64,000 nt of DNA, from positions 124,001-188,000 of the forward strand of contig NZ_CAUCSQ010000001.1 of the NCBI RefSeq assembly GCF_958445495.1, written 5' to 3'. The notes below the pieces were generated by a model, which saw only the letters and a program-made list of their open reading frames with translations, did not search any database and was not told where the DNA came from. How positions within the stretch are numbered: position 1 is the stretch's first letter; every line of letters begins with the position of its first letter. Both the position numbers and the translations under genes were made by a program. Source of the DNA: an uncultured Bacteroides sp. (GTDB lineage: Bacteria > Bacteroidota > Bacteroidia > Bacteroidales > Bacteroidaceae). Below are positions 27,149-35,843 of the stretch, piece by piece.

Positions 27149-27808
27149 TTATTGATTCTTACTTTTTAAATATTTCTCCAGTCCTTGCCGACGCAACGTG
27201 CATGCCGGACAGTGTCCGCAACCATCTCCCCGGATGCCATTATAGCAGGTCAGAGTCTCGGTGCGAATCAGTTCCAGCACTCCCAGCTCATCCGCCAACG
27301 CCCATGTTTCCGCCTTGTCAATCCACATTAAAGGGGTATGAATCACGAACTGTTCATCCATCGCCAGATTGAGAGTGACATTGAGCGACTTGACAAAGGT
27401 ATCCCTGCAATCGGGATAACCGCTGAAATCCGTCTGGGAAACTCCCGTCACCAGATGATTGATGCCGCGTTCGCGGGCATATACCGCCGCGATACTCAAG
27501 AAAAACAGGTTACGGCCCGGAACAAATGTATTGGGGACATCGTCTGCGGGCTTTTCCCAATCCATCTCCATAGTAGTATCGGTCAATGAGTTACGTCCCA
27601 GCCGGCCGATGAAGGAAACATCCATCGCATCAAATTCCACTTCCGCTTTCCGGGCTATCTCCCGCGCAAGCTCCACTTCTTTCTGATGTTTCTGACCGTA
27701 CAGGAAACTCAAGGCATATACTTTCTTAAAGTTACGTTTCGCCCAAAACAGGCAGGTGGTAGAATCTTGTCCGCCACTAAATACGACTAATGCTGCGTCT
27801 TTATTCAT
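27149..27808 (-). CDS. queC: 7-cyano-7-deazaguanine synthase QueC
   Basis: A 219-residue ATP-dependent enzyme converting 7-carboxy-7-deazaguanine to preQ0. It has the PP-loop VVFSGGQDSTTC at the N-terminus and the zinc-binding CYNGIRGDGCGHCPACTLR near the C-terminus, both complete. The ATG at 27808 (MNKDAALVVFSGG) is selected; the frame runs 30 codons further upstream over sequence that forms a hairpin with gene-tail-like repeats. It lies between the precursor transporter and queF. Confidence 0.97.
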   Translation of the reverse strand: MNKDAALVVFSGGQDSTTCLFWAKRNFKKVYALSFLYGQKHQKEVELAREIARKAEVEFDAMDVSFIGRLGRNSLTDTTMEMDWEKPADDVPNTFVPGRNLFFLSIAAVYARERGINHLVTGVSQTDFSGYPDCRDTFVKSLNVTLNLAMDEQFVIHTPLMWIDKAETWALADELGVLELIRTETLTCYNGIRGDGCGHCPACTLRRQGLEKYLKSKNQ

Positions 27809-27902
27809 GATTAATATTTTTTCAACAGGCGGATATGCCTGCATGCCGGTTTTCATGCGGACTGAGAGCGCCCGGCCGGTATGCAGGCACACCGGCATTC
27901 AA

Positions 27903-28583
27903 TTACAGTTCTTTGACTTTTAATATATTATAGGAGATTCCGGTGTCGTAGACATCACTTCCGTCTATTTTCTTGACGGCTTTCACCACCCGAATCGTGA
28001 CCGGAAGGATGATAACTTCATAAAGGGATTTCAATACTATCTGAACTCCCATCATGACGAGCAGTTCTTTCCAGGCGATAACGCCGCCAAAAGCTACAGG
28101 GAAGAAAATGAACGAATCGGCGGTTTCGCCGGCAAGGGTAGACAAAATGGCACGTGCGGAAAAGTTACGTCCTCCGCTTGCGACTTTCATCTTACTCATC
28201 ACATACGCATTGAGGAAGGAACCGGCAAGAAAGGCCGTCAGGCTGGCAGCGACAATGCGGGGAGCCATTCCGAAAACGAAATTGAAATGTTCTTCTCCCT
28301 CCCAAAAAGGAGCGGCGGGGATGGCAACGGCTACCAGTCCGAGGGAAACAACGAAAACATTCATGGCAAAACCGCTCCAGATGATAAGGCGCGCTTTCTT
28401 GAATCCCCAGACTTCGGCGATGCAGTCGTTAATTATATAAGAAATAGGAAAAACCAACAATCCGGCTGTTACAGTCAAGCCGCCGAGCTGGATTACTTTC
28501 GTTTCAAGAAGGTTGGCTGCAATGAGGCATACATTAAAAAGAATGCCCAGCAACATAAAAGGTACGGATACTTTCTCTTTCAT
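27903..28583 (-). CDS. Queuosine precursor transporter (YhhQ/QPTR family)
   Basis: A 226-residue inner-membrane protein with about six TM segments (LLGILFNVCLIAANLLE; TAGLLVFPISYIINDCIAEV; AMNVFVVSLGLVAVAIPAAP). The conserved FPISYIINDCIAEVWGFKKAR is the family signature of the VUT/YhhQ transporters for preQ0/preQ1. Its position upstream of queC, and a preQ1-I-like riboswitch directly before its ATG, support uptake of a queuosine precursor. The start is the ATG at 28583 after AGGAG. Confidence 0.94.
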   Translation of the reverse strand: MKEKVSVPFMLLGILFNVCLIAANLLETKVIQLGGLTVTAGLLVFPISYIINDCIAEVWGFKKARLIIWSGFAMNVFVVSLGLVAVAIPAAPFWEGEEHFNFVFGMAPRIVAASLTAFLAGSFLNAYVMSKMKVASGGRNFSARAILSTLAGETADSFIFFPVAFGGVIAWKELLVMMGVQIVLKSLYEVIILPVTIRVVKAVKKIDGSDVYDTGISYNILKVKEL

Positions 28584-28620
28584 AACTCCTGTTTTTTACG
28601 TGGTGTTCTAGAATACACGA
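28584..28620 (-). promoter_or_regulatory. preQ1-I riboswitch candidate overlapping the ribosome binding site
   Basis: The RNA reads UCGUGUAUUCUAGAACACC, then ACGUAAAAAACAGGAGUU before AUG. It shows a short P1 (CGUG with CACG), a loop with UUCUAG and ACACC as in class I preQ1 aptamers, and the A-rich tail UAAAAAAC. The tail runs straight into AGGAG, which can pair with the loop UUCU, so ligand binding could hide the Shine-Dalgarno. P1 is only four pairs, which is short. The downstream gene is a queuosine precursor transporter, an independent match. Confidence 0.7.
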
Positions 28621-28656
28621 CCGTTATTCACGGCATCATACAACTTATTTGCGCCG

Positions 28657-28664
28657 CAAAGGTA
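28657..28664 (-). promoter_or_regulatory. Bacteroides -7 promoter element of the queuosine transporter
   Basis: TACCTTTG on the minus strand, 73 bp upstream of the ATG, leaving room for the riboswitch in the leader. Confidence 0.6.
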
Positions 28665-28923
28665 GGAAATAAAACCGGAATTTCCTCTTTGTCTTTCCGG
28701 ATTCTGCATTCCGGAAGCGGAAAAATAGTCTGATGTACCTTTCTGCCCGTATCGTATCCCGGCAGAAAGGCGCGTTGTTCCGGTTTTAAAAACGTATCAT
28801 TCAGTACGGCTTAAAACCGTTGTCCGGAAAAAGGAACTGTCCGGAAAAGAAAGTTTTCCGAAAAAGAATGTATGGTGGAGAATATCCAGAAAGGGATGTT
28901 TAGGGAAGAATATCCACCAAAAG

Positions 28924-29325
28924 AATATTCAGGAGAAAGATTCAGAAAAGAACACTCAGGGAAAAATGTCACCAAAAATATTCAGGAGAAAGATTCAGAA
29001 GAGAACACTCAAGGGAGAATGTCCCCCAAAGAATATTCAGAAGAAATATTCCAAAGAGAACGCTCAAGGGAAAACATCACCAAAAATATTCAGGAGAAAG
29101 ATTCAGAAGAGAACGCTCAGGGAAGAATGTCACCAAAAGAATATTCAGAAGAAAGATTCAAAAGAGAACACTCAGGGGAGAACGTCCTCAAAAGAATATT
29201 CAGAAGAAATATTCAGAAAAGAATGCTCACGGGAGAATGTCCCCCAAAGAATATTCAGAAGAAAGATTCAAAAGAGAACACTCAGGGGAGAACATCACCC
29301 CAAAAAATATTCAGGAGAAATCTTT
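28924..29325. repeat. Tandem array of eight ~55-bp repeats
   Basis: Units begin with aatattcag at 28924, 28977, 29032, 29085, 29140, 29195, 29250 and 29306, with spacings of 53, 55, 53, 55, 55, 55 and 56 bp. A typical unit is aatattcagaagaaagattc, then aaaagagaacactcagggga and gaacatcaccaaaag. Copies differ by scattered substitutions. The last unit contains the stop codon of the sigma-factor gene read on the minus strand, so the array is the 3' flank of that gene. Confidence 0.88.
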
Positions 29326-29814
29326 CAGTTCTTCTTTCAACCGCTTGCGGATAAAGAACAGACGGCTTTTCACAGTCCCCATCGGCAGCCCCAGCTTTTC
29401 GGCGATTTCCCTGTATTTAAATCCTGCCACAAACATCTGAAAAGGAACTTTCATATCTTCGGGTATGGAATGTATCACACGGTACAACTGCTTCATGTCA
29501 TAGGCAAACTCGAATCTGTCGCCTTCTTCATCTTCTATCTGGCTCTGCTGGCTGATAGAATAAGTATCGTCTATGAGATTCATTTCACGGATGGACCGGC
29601 GGTAATTGTTGACGAAAATGTTACGCATAAGCGTGTACATCCATCCTTTCAGATTTTTAGCATAGGTAAATTTCTCATGGTTGTCCAACGCCTGCAATAC
29701 GCAATCCTGAACTAAATCATTGGCTGAATCGCGGTCTGCGGTCAGCTTGTATGCGAAACGGTGCAAATCCGGCTGTATATCTAATATCCCTTGTGTAAAA
29801 TCCCTTTTTTCCAT
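29311..29814 (-). CDS. ECF-type RNA polymerase sigma factor
   Basis: A 167-residue sigma factor starting MEKRDFTQGILDIQPDL. Region 2 is DSANDLVQDCVLQALDNHEK and WMYTLMRNIFVNNYRR; region 4 is MKVPFQMFVAGFKYREIAEK and LGLPMGTVKSRLFFIRKRL. No anti-sigma gene adjoins it, unlike the other two ECF sigmas in the window. The ATG at 29814 is chosen over an upstream start at 29850 because the sigma fold begins there. Its stop codon lies in a tandem repeat array. Confidence 0.94.
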   Translation of the reverse strand: MEKRDFTQGILDIQPDLHRFAYKLTADRDSANDLVQDCVLQALDNHEKFTYAKNLKGWMYTLMRNIFVNNYRRSIREMNLIDDTYSISQQSQIEDEEGDRFEFAYDMKQLYRVIHSIPEDMKVPFQMFVAGFKYREIAEKLGLPMGTVKSRLFFIRKRLKEELKDFS

Positions 29815-29893
29815 CGTCGTATTTTCTTTTATCTGATTAGTACGATACAAAGTTCCGTTTTTCTAGAATCATTATAAATAGCAATTCTTCCGG

Positions 29894-29901
29894 TATGTTT
29901 G
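29894..29901 (+). promoter_or_regulatory. Bacteroides -7 promoter element candidate of the porin gene
   Basis: TATGTTTG matches TAnnTTTG, 77 bp upstream of the porin ATG. Confidence 0.45.
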
Positions 29902-29978
29902 GCAATTTTTCCCTCTCCCCTTTCAACCATTTCTTTTTTTAGTTGTTCATTGGGCATTCACCTAAAACTTAACTTATA

Positions 29979-31268
29979 ATGAAAACAAGCTTTAAAATGG
30001 TAGCTATGCTACTGGGGATGGGAATTTTCCCTGTCTGTGCCCACGCACAAAAAAAGGTAATCATTGAAGATGAGGAACCGAATTCGATTATGTTTGTCTC
30101 ACGGGACAAGGCGGGCGATGAAATCATCCGAATCATGAACGACCGCCAGCAGATGCGTTTCCACGACCCGAAGGCTCCCCGCTTCCTGCTGACCGACCGG
30201 AAAGGAAAGTTTGCTCTGGGCATCGGCGGCTATGTCCGTGCGACGGGAGAGTATGACTTCAACGGAATAGTCAATGACGTGGACTTCTATCCGGCACTGA
30301 TTCAACAGCCGGGAAAAGGCAATTTTGCCAAGAACCAGTTCCAGATGGATATCACCACTTCCACTCTGTTCCTCAAACTGGTAGGACGTACCAAACATCT
30401 CGGTGATTTCGTGGTCTACACCGCCGGAAATTTCCGGGGTGACGGAAAAACGTTCGAACTGCAGAACGCTTATGTACAGTTTCTGGGTTTCACCATCGGA
30501 TATAACTACGGTTCGTTCATGGACCTTTCGGCGCTGCCTCCCACAATTGACTTTGCAGGCCCGAACGGTTCGGCTTTCTACCGCACCACCCAATTAAGCT
30601 ATATGTATGACAAAGTAAAAAGATGGAAATTCGGTGTCGCTATGGAGATGCCTTCGGTAGACGCCACGACCAACCATGAGGTATCCGTCAACACCCAACG
30701 GATGCCGGACTTCGCCGCTTCCGCACAATTCAACTGGAACAGCAGTAGCCATGTCAAGCTGGGCGCAATCGTCCGCAGCATGACCTACTCAAGCAACGTG
30801 CATGACAAGGCTTATTCTGCCACAGGCTTCGGATTGCAGGCTTCCACCGCATTCAACATCACCCGAAAACTACAGGCATACGGACAGTTCAATTACGGGA
30901 AAGGCATCGGTTCTTACTTGAATGATTTAAGCAACCTGAACGTAGACCTCGTGCCCGACCCCGACAAGGAAGGAAAAATGCAGACTCTCCCAATGCTGGG
31001 ATGGTATGCGGGATTGCAGTATAACTTTACTCCGAACGTATTCGTTTCGGGAACTTACAGCTTATCCAGGCTTTATTCGGAAAACGGATACCCCAGCGAG
31101 AATCCCGATGCATACCGCAAAGGGCAATATCTGGTAGCCAATGCTTTCTGGAATGTCAGCAGCAACCTGCAAGTGGGCATTGAATACCTCAGGGGCTGGC
31201 GTACCGATTTCGGTTCTTCAACGAATCATGCAAACCGGCTGAACATGCTGGTGCAGTACTCTTTCTGA
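29979..31268 (+). CDS. DcaP-like outer-membrane porin
   Basis: A 429-residue protein with signal peptide MKTSFKMVAMLLGMGIFPV ending CAHAQ. A short helical or coiled stretch is followed by an all-beta barrel (GKFALGIGGYVRATGEYDFN; FELQNAYVQFLGFTIGYNYG) ending in LNMLVQYSF, the C-terminal Phe of barrel proteins. The RATGEYDFNG region and overall plan fit the DcaP-like trimeric porin family. It should allow passive entry of small, perhaps anionic, solutes. It is transcribed divergently from the ECF sigma gene. Confidence 0.88.
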   Translation: MKTSFKMVAMLLGMGIFPVCAHAQKKVIIEDEEPNSIMFVSRDKAGDEIIRIMNDRQQMRFHDPKAPRFLLTDRKGKFALGIGGYVRATGEYDFNGIVNDVDFYPALIQQPGKGNFAKNQFQMDITTSTLFLKLVGRTKHLGDFVVYTAGNFRGDGKTFELQNAYVQFLGFTIGYNYGSFMDLSALPPTIDFAGPNGSAFYRTTQLSYMYDKVKRWKFGVAMEMPSVDATTNHEVSVNTQRMPDFAASAQFNWNSSSHVKLGAIVRSMTYSSNVHDKAYSATGFGLQASTAFNITRKLQAYGQFNYGKGIGSYLNDLSNLNVDLVPDPDKEGKMQTLPMLGWYAGLQYNFTPNVFVSGTYSLSRLYSENGYPSENPDAYRKGQYLVANAFWNVSSNLQVGIEYLRGWRTDFGSSTNHANRLNMLVQYSF

Positions 31269-31272
31269 CCGG

Positions 31273-31327
31273 CATGCGGCGGTATCGCACTTCTATAAAC
31301 CGATACCATAAAAAATGAGGCCGCATG
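31273..31327 (+). terminator. Nested hairpin after the porin gene
   Basis: Inner stem ggtatcg/cgatacc (31281-31287 and 31301-31307) and outer stem catgcggc/gccgcatg (31273-31280 and 31320-31327), directly after the stop codon. Plausible transcript end. Confidence 0.45.
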
Positions 31328-31522
31328 AATGAAAAATGAGGCTGTATCAGGAAGACAGTTAACCCTAATGCTCTGCCACCCGGAGAATGCGGTAAAGAAT
31401 CTCTTCTTCCGGTCATACAAAGAAAGGAGCCCCTTTGACAAATTCAGGATAACAGTATGACGGACCCGTCTCTACCTCGATACAGCCTCTTCTAACACAT
31501 ATATTTAAAACGGATTATGAAA

Positions 31523-32857
31523 TCAGAATTTATAGTCGACTCCCAGGCCGAATACTTTGTTGGTACGGCTATATGTAGTCGCAGACACTCCAAGCGCGGT
31601 TTCGGACGCTTTATTATAATCCTTGTAGTTCGTCCAGAAATAGGCGATATTCATAGTCAGATGTTCCGTCATCTTAACGGCGGCGCCGAAACCCAACGAA
31701 TAGGAGTCGCATGAGAAACTGATGTCACTCTGGAAGTCGTCTGCCAACCCGTAATCCGTATTCTGATAACCGCCGCTGATAGTCAGCCGTTTGGTAATGT
31801 CCCACTCGGCGCCGACCAGAACTTCGTGCGTGCCGTGTTTCAAGGCTTTCTGCTTATCATTCGCCATCCCGGCTGCTTTGTCAAAGAAATGGTGGTATTC
31901 TACAGATGCCCGGAGGCTGGGAAGAATCTCGTAACCGACGGCAGCCGTCAGCAAAGCGGGAATGTCGCTCGGAGTGTTGACTCCGTCTTTGTAGTCGGCC
32001 AACGGATTGCCTTCTTCTCCCATCGCTTCTCCGTTTTGTAGAACTTCTGCTACCTTGGTTTTGTTTTCAAGGTTCAGGTTGGTCATGAATTCATATTTCA
32101 GGCCGATATTCCATTTGCCCAGTTTCACGTCGGCCCCCAGGATAGGAGTCAGCCCCCAACCTGTCTGGTCACAGTCCAGCTTCATGGATGCCAGTTCCGT
32201 ACCGCCCAGTTGCGGGATATCGGGATTGACCGTCGCAGTCAGGAATCCTTCGTAGCCTCCGCTAAAATAGTTCATGCGTCCGCCGGCAAAAACAGAAAGC
32301 CAGTCTGTCACTTTATAAGAGAGCCCCAACTGGACGCCGTAGATAAACTGGCTTCCGTCCATCGCGCTATTAATAGAATACATGCCAGGATTAATGCTAC
32401 CCTGGGTCGCCCCGTAGATTTTACTCATTATCATTGCATCGAACATCCCCAGGCCATCGTCAAAAGAGGCTTTTCCGCCTCCGCCCACAACAGCGAAGCT
32501 TCCGGAAATAGTCCAGTCTCCTTTTTTATACGCTCCCTGAAAGCTGGGTACGAAAGGTGCGGAAGCTTTACCTTTATAATAACGCCTGTTCCCGTCTTCC
32601 GGAAACAGCGGGAACGTCATGTCGATGTTGCGGGTCTGATATGCGCTTTGCCCGTTCAGGGAAAGGTAGAGGCCGTCGCCCGGCAGGAAAGCCAGTCCGG
32701 CAGGATTGGAATAAACACCGTCAATATCAATGGATGCGCCGCGCGCCAACATTCTAAGGAAAGCTACATGTTGATTCGTATTTGTCAGAAGACCTCCGGC
32801 AAAAGTTGGAATTGAAACGATTAACATTACCAATCCAATCAAGGAAATTTTTCTCAT
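31523..32857 (-). CDS. OmpP1/FadL/TodX family outer-membrane transport protein
   Basis: A 444-residue barrel protein with signal peptide MRKISLIGLVMLIVSIPTFA and the family start GGLLTNTNQHVAFLRMLARG, followed by SIDIDGVYSNPAGLAFLPGDGLYLSLN (the FadL NPA motif). The C-terminus is KVFGLGVDYKF. FadL proteins move hydrophobic molecules such as long-chain fatty acids across the outer membrane through a side opening. Complete length; single gene with its own promoter. Confidence 0.92.
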   Translation of the reverse strand: MRKISLIGLVMLIVSIPTFAGGLLTNTNQHVAFLRMLARGASIDIDGVYSNPAGLAFLPGDGLYLSLNGQSAYQTRNIDMTFPLFPEDGNRRYYKGKASAPFVPSFQGAYKKGDWTISGSFAVVGGGGKASFDDGLGMFDAMIMSKIYGATQGSINPGMYSINSAMDGSQFIYGVQLGLSYKVTDWLSVFAGGRMNYFSGGYEGFLTATVNPDIPQLGGTELASMKLDCDQTGWGLTPILGADVKLGKWNIGLKYEFMTNLNLENKTKVAEVLQNGEAMGEEGNPLADYKDGVNTPSDIPALLTAAVGYEILPSLRASVEYHHFFDKAAGMANDKQKALKHGTHEVLVGAEWDITKRLTISGGYQNTDYGLADDFQSDISFSCDSYSLGFGAAVKMTEHLTMNIAYFWTNYKDYNKASETALGVSATTYSRTNKVFGLGVDYKF

Positions 32858-32885
32858 CTAAATCTTTTTTAAATTATTTTCGCGG

Positions 32886-32893
32886 CAAAGATA
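32886..32893 (-). promoter_or_regulatory. Bacteroides -7 promoter element of the FadL-type gene
   Basis: TATCTTTG on the minus strand, 28 bp upstream of the ATG at 32857. Confidence 0.6.
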
Positions 32894-33065
32894 CAATATT
32901 ATTGCACATGAAAGGTATCTCTGTGCATTTATTTTTACTTATCTCCCCATTTAATTGAAAAAACAAACTGTTTCTAATGAAACAATTCCTGTTTCTAACC
33001 GAATGAATAATAAACAATTCTTCCCGTCCCGGCGTTTATTATAAATAATGAAAACTGAATATATC

Positions 33066-34067
33066 ATGGCATATACAATTGCGTTTTTTGGCACAAAGCC
33101 TTATGATGAGTCTTCTTTCAACGAGAAGAACAAGGAGTTCGGATTCGAGATGCGCTTTTACAAAGGACATCTGAACAGAAATAACGTATTGCTTACCCAG
33201 GGGGTGGATGCCGTCTGCATCTTCGTCAACGACACCGCCGACGCAGAAGTGCTCCGCATCATGGCGTCAAACGGAGTGAAACTGCTGGCCTTGCGATGCG
33301 CCGGCTTCAATAACGTGGATTTGAACGCCGCTGCCGCCGCCGGAATTACGGTTGTGCGTGTTCCCGCTTACTCGCCTTACGCCGTTGCCGAATATACCGT
33401 GGCGCTGATGCTGTCGCTCAACCGAAAGATTCCGCGTGCTTCCTGGCGCACCAGAGACGGGAATTTCTCGCTTCACGGGCTGATGGGGTTCGACATGCAC
33501 GGAAAGACGGCGGGCATCATCGGCACAGGAAAAATCGCAAAGATTCTAATCCGTATCTTAAAAGGATTCGGCATGAATATACTTGCTTACGACCTTTATC
33601 CGGACTATAACTTCGCCCGCGAAGAGGAAATCGTATATACCTCGCTGGACGAGTTATACCACAGTTCCGACATCATTTCCCTGCACTGCCCGCTGACCGA
33701 AGCTACCAAATACCTGATTAATGACTATTCAATCAGCAAAATGAAGGACGGGGTCATGATTATCAATACCGGCCGCGGACAACTGATTCATACCAATGCG
33801 TTGATTGAGGGGTTAAAAAACAAGAAAATAGGTTCTGCGGGACTGGATGTTTACGAAGAAGAAAGCGAGTATTTCTACGAGGACCAGTCCGACCGCATCA
33901 TCGACGACGATGTGCTGGCACGCCTGCTTTCGTTCAACAATGTCATTGTCACGTCGCACCAGGCGTTCTTCACGCGGGAGGCTTTGGAGAACATCGCATC
34001 GACGACATTACAGAATGTGAAGGATTTTATCAACCGTAAGCCTTTGCTAAATGAAGTGAAGAGATAA
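33066..34067 (+). CDS. ldhA: D-lactate dehydrogenase / 2-hydroxyacid dehydrogenase
   Basis: A 333-residue NAD-dependent enzyme of the D-2-hydroxyacid dehydrogenase family, reducing pyruvate to D-lactate. It shows LRCAGFNNVD (substrate Arg region), the Rossmann loop IIGTGKIAKI, NTGRGQLI, the GLDVYEEESEYFYED loop typical of D-lactate dehydrogenases, and the catalytic His in TSHQAFFTREAL. The ATG at 33066 (MAYTIAFFGTK) gives the usual length; six further codons upstream are open to an ATG at 33048. A pirin gene follows 60 bp downstream. Confidence 0.95.
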   Translation: MAYTIAFFGTKPYDESSFNEKNKEFGFEMRFYKGHLNRNNVLLTQGVDAVCIFVNDTADAEVLRIMASNGVKLLALRCAGFNNVDLNAAAAAGITVVRVPAYSPYAVAEYTVALMLSLNRKIPRASWRTRDGNFSLHGLMGFDMHGKTAGIIGTGKIAKILIRILKGFGMNILAYDLYPDYNFAREEEIVYTSLDELYHSSDIISLHCPLTEATKYLINDYSISKMKDGVMIINTGRGQLIHTNALIEGLKNKKIGSAGLDVYEEESEYFYEDQSDRIIDDDVLARLLSFNNVIVTSHQAFFTREALENIASTTLQNVKDFINRKPLLNEVKR

Positions 34068-34127
34068 ACTTTTCCGCCTTTCTTTTTGTTCACAGTAATA
34101 TATGAACAATAAGAAAAGGAGAAGATA

Positions 34128-34832
34128 ATGAAAAAAGTAATACATAAAGCGGACACGAGAGGCCATTCTCATTATGACTGGCTGGATAGTTACCACACAT
34201 TCAGTTTTGACGAGTATTTTGACTCCGACCGTATCAATTTCGGCGCTCTCCGCGTATTGAATGATGATAAGGTGGCTCCCGGAGAGGGGTTTCAGACGCA
34301 TCCGCACAAGAATATGGAAATTGTCTCTATTCCGCTGAAAGGGCATCTGCAACACGGCGACAGCAAAAAGAACAGCCGGATTATCACTGTCGGAGAGATT
34401 CAGACCATGAGTGCCGGGACGGGCATTTTCCACAGTGAAATGAATGCAAGCCCCGTGGAACCGGTGGAATTCCTGCAAATCTGGATTATGCCGCGGGAAC
34501 GGAATACGCACCCTGTCTACCGCGACTTCGACATCAGCGGGCTGGAACGCCCGAACGAACTGGCGGTTATCGTATCGCCGGACGGAAGCACTCCCGCTTC
34601 CCTGCTGCAAGACACCTGGTTCTCCATCGGAAAGGTGGAAGCGGGCAAGAAAATCGGCTATCACATGCACCAGAGCCATGCCGGTGTTTATATTTTCCTG
34701 ATTGAAGGAGAAATCATCGTAGACGGAGATATCATGAAATGCCGGGACGGAATGGGGGTTTACGACACCGGAAGTTTTGAACTGGAAACGTTAAAGGATT
34801 CGCACATCCTGCTGATAGAGGTTCCCATGTAA
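34128..34832 (+). CDS. Pirin family protein (YhhW-like)
   Basis: A 234-residue bicupin. The N-terminal cupin has FQTHPHKNMEIVSIPLKG and HLQHGDS, and TMSAGTGIFHSEMNAS, giving the His, His, His and Glu metal ligands of pirins. The C-terminal cupin (KKIGYHMHQSHAGVYIFLIE) is more degenerate. Members can act as quercetin dioxygenases or redox-dependent regulators; the role here is unknown. It lies 60 bp after ldhA and is probably co-transcribed. Confidence 0.94.
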   Translation: MKKVIHKADTRGHSHYDWLDSYHTFSFDEYFDSDRINFGALRVLNDDKVAPGEGFQTHPHKNMEIVSIPLKGHLQHGDSKKNSRIITVGEIQTMSAGTGIFHSEMNASPVEPVEFLQIWIMPRERNTHPVYRDFDISGLERPNELAVIVSPDGSTPASLLQDTWFSIGKVEAGKKIGYHMHQSHAGVYIFLIEGEIIVDGDIMKCRDGMGVYDTGSFELETLKDSHILLIEVPM

Positions 34833-34921
34833 GGGGCAACCGTTTTTTGAAGAACGGACTTTAAATTGCCGGACGGTTTTATGGTAAAAATGAATATGGC
34901 AAATATCCGGCAAGAATATGC

Positions 34922-34979
34922 GGAAGACGGGTTACGAGGAAGTTTATTCCCCTGTAACCCGTTTTCACATCTGTCTTCC
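34922..34979 (+). terminator. Two-tier hairpin downstream of pirin
   Basis: Outer stem ggaagac/gtcttcc (34922-34928, 34973-34979) and inner stem acgggttac/gtaacccgt (34928-34936, 34954-34962), the latter followed by tttt. Probable rho-independent terminator. Confidence 0.55.
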
Positions 34980-35098
34980 ACATGTTTTGGAAGGATACGG
35001 GGAACGGGAAATCAATCGTCCCGTTCCTTGATTTCGTCGATTTTTCTTGGCAACTCCAACTAGATTACGTAATATTGCAAGGTTAAAATATTCAGCCT

Positions 35099-35830
35099 AT
35101 GATACTGGATTACATTTATCACAGCGGCTTCGCCATCGAAGCGGAAGGCGTGACTGTCATCATCGACTATTACAAAGATTCTTCGGAAACCGGACACGGC
35201 AGGGGAATCGTGCATGACTGCCTCCTGCAGAAGCCGGGCAAACTTTATGTATTGGCGACTCATTTTCATCCGGACCACTTCAACCGTGAAGTGCTGGCGT
35301 GGAAGGAACAGCGTCCCGATATCCGTTATGTCTTTTCCAAAGATATACTGAAATCGCATCGTGCGGAGGCCGGAGACGCCATATATATAAGGAAAGGAGA
35401 AACGTATGAGGACGGGACGGTCCGCATCGACGCTTTCGGCTCGACGGACGTGGGCAGTTCATTCCTGCTCCACCTGCAAGGCTGGCGTATCTTCCATGCC
35501 GGCGACTTAAACAACTGGCACTGGAGCGAGGAGTCTACCGAAGAGGAGATTCGGAAAGCCAACGGAGATTTCCTTGCAGAAGTTAAATATTTAAAAGAAA
35601 AAGCCCCGATTGTGGACGTGGCGCTATTTCCGGTGGACCGCCGGATGGGAAAAGACTATATGAAAGGGGCGAAACAGTTTATCGAACAAATAAAAACTAC
35701 TATATTTGTGCCCATGCATTTCAGCGAAGATTATGAAGGGGGAAACGCATTCCGCAGTTTTGCTGAGAAAGCCGGATGCAGGTTTATCGGCATCACGCAC
35801 CGGGGCGAGAGTTTTGAAATTACCAAATAA
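35099..35830 (+). CDS. MBL-fold metallo-hydrolase
   Basis: A 243-residue protein with the metallo-beta-lactamase signature LATHFHPDHFN (HxHxDH) at about 60-68, a later metal-site region FHAGDLNNWHW, and a C-terminal FVPMHFSEDYEG. It starts MILDYIYHSGFAIEAEGVTV. The zinc ligands look complete, so hydrolytic activity is likely; the substrate is not known. It is followed 13 bp later by the DUF4468 gene. Confidence 0.9.
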   Translation: MILDYIYHSGFAIEAEGVTVIIDYYKDSSETGHGRGIVHDCLLQKPGKLYVLATHFHPDHFNREVLAWKEQRPDIRYVFSKDILKSHRAEAGDAIYIRKGETYEDGTVRIDAFGSTDVGSSFLLHLQGWRIFHAGDLNNWHWSEESTEEEIRKANGDFLAEVKYLKEKAPIVDVALFPVDRRMGKDYMKGAKQFIEQIKTTIFVPMHFSEDYEGGNAFRSFAEKAGCRFIGITHRGESFEITK

Positions 35831-35843
35831 ACACGTGATAATT

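Noticed and set aside
28872..29715. Plus-strand frames through the 55-bp array coding for Lys/Glu/Ser-rich repeats
   Set aside because: Two overlapping frames are open because the repeat lacks stops; no promoter or start is seen and one runs antisense through the sigma gene.
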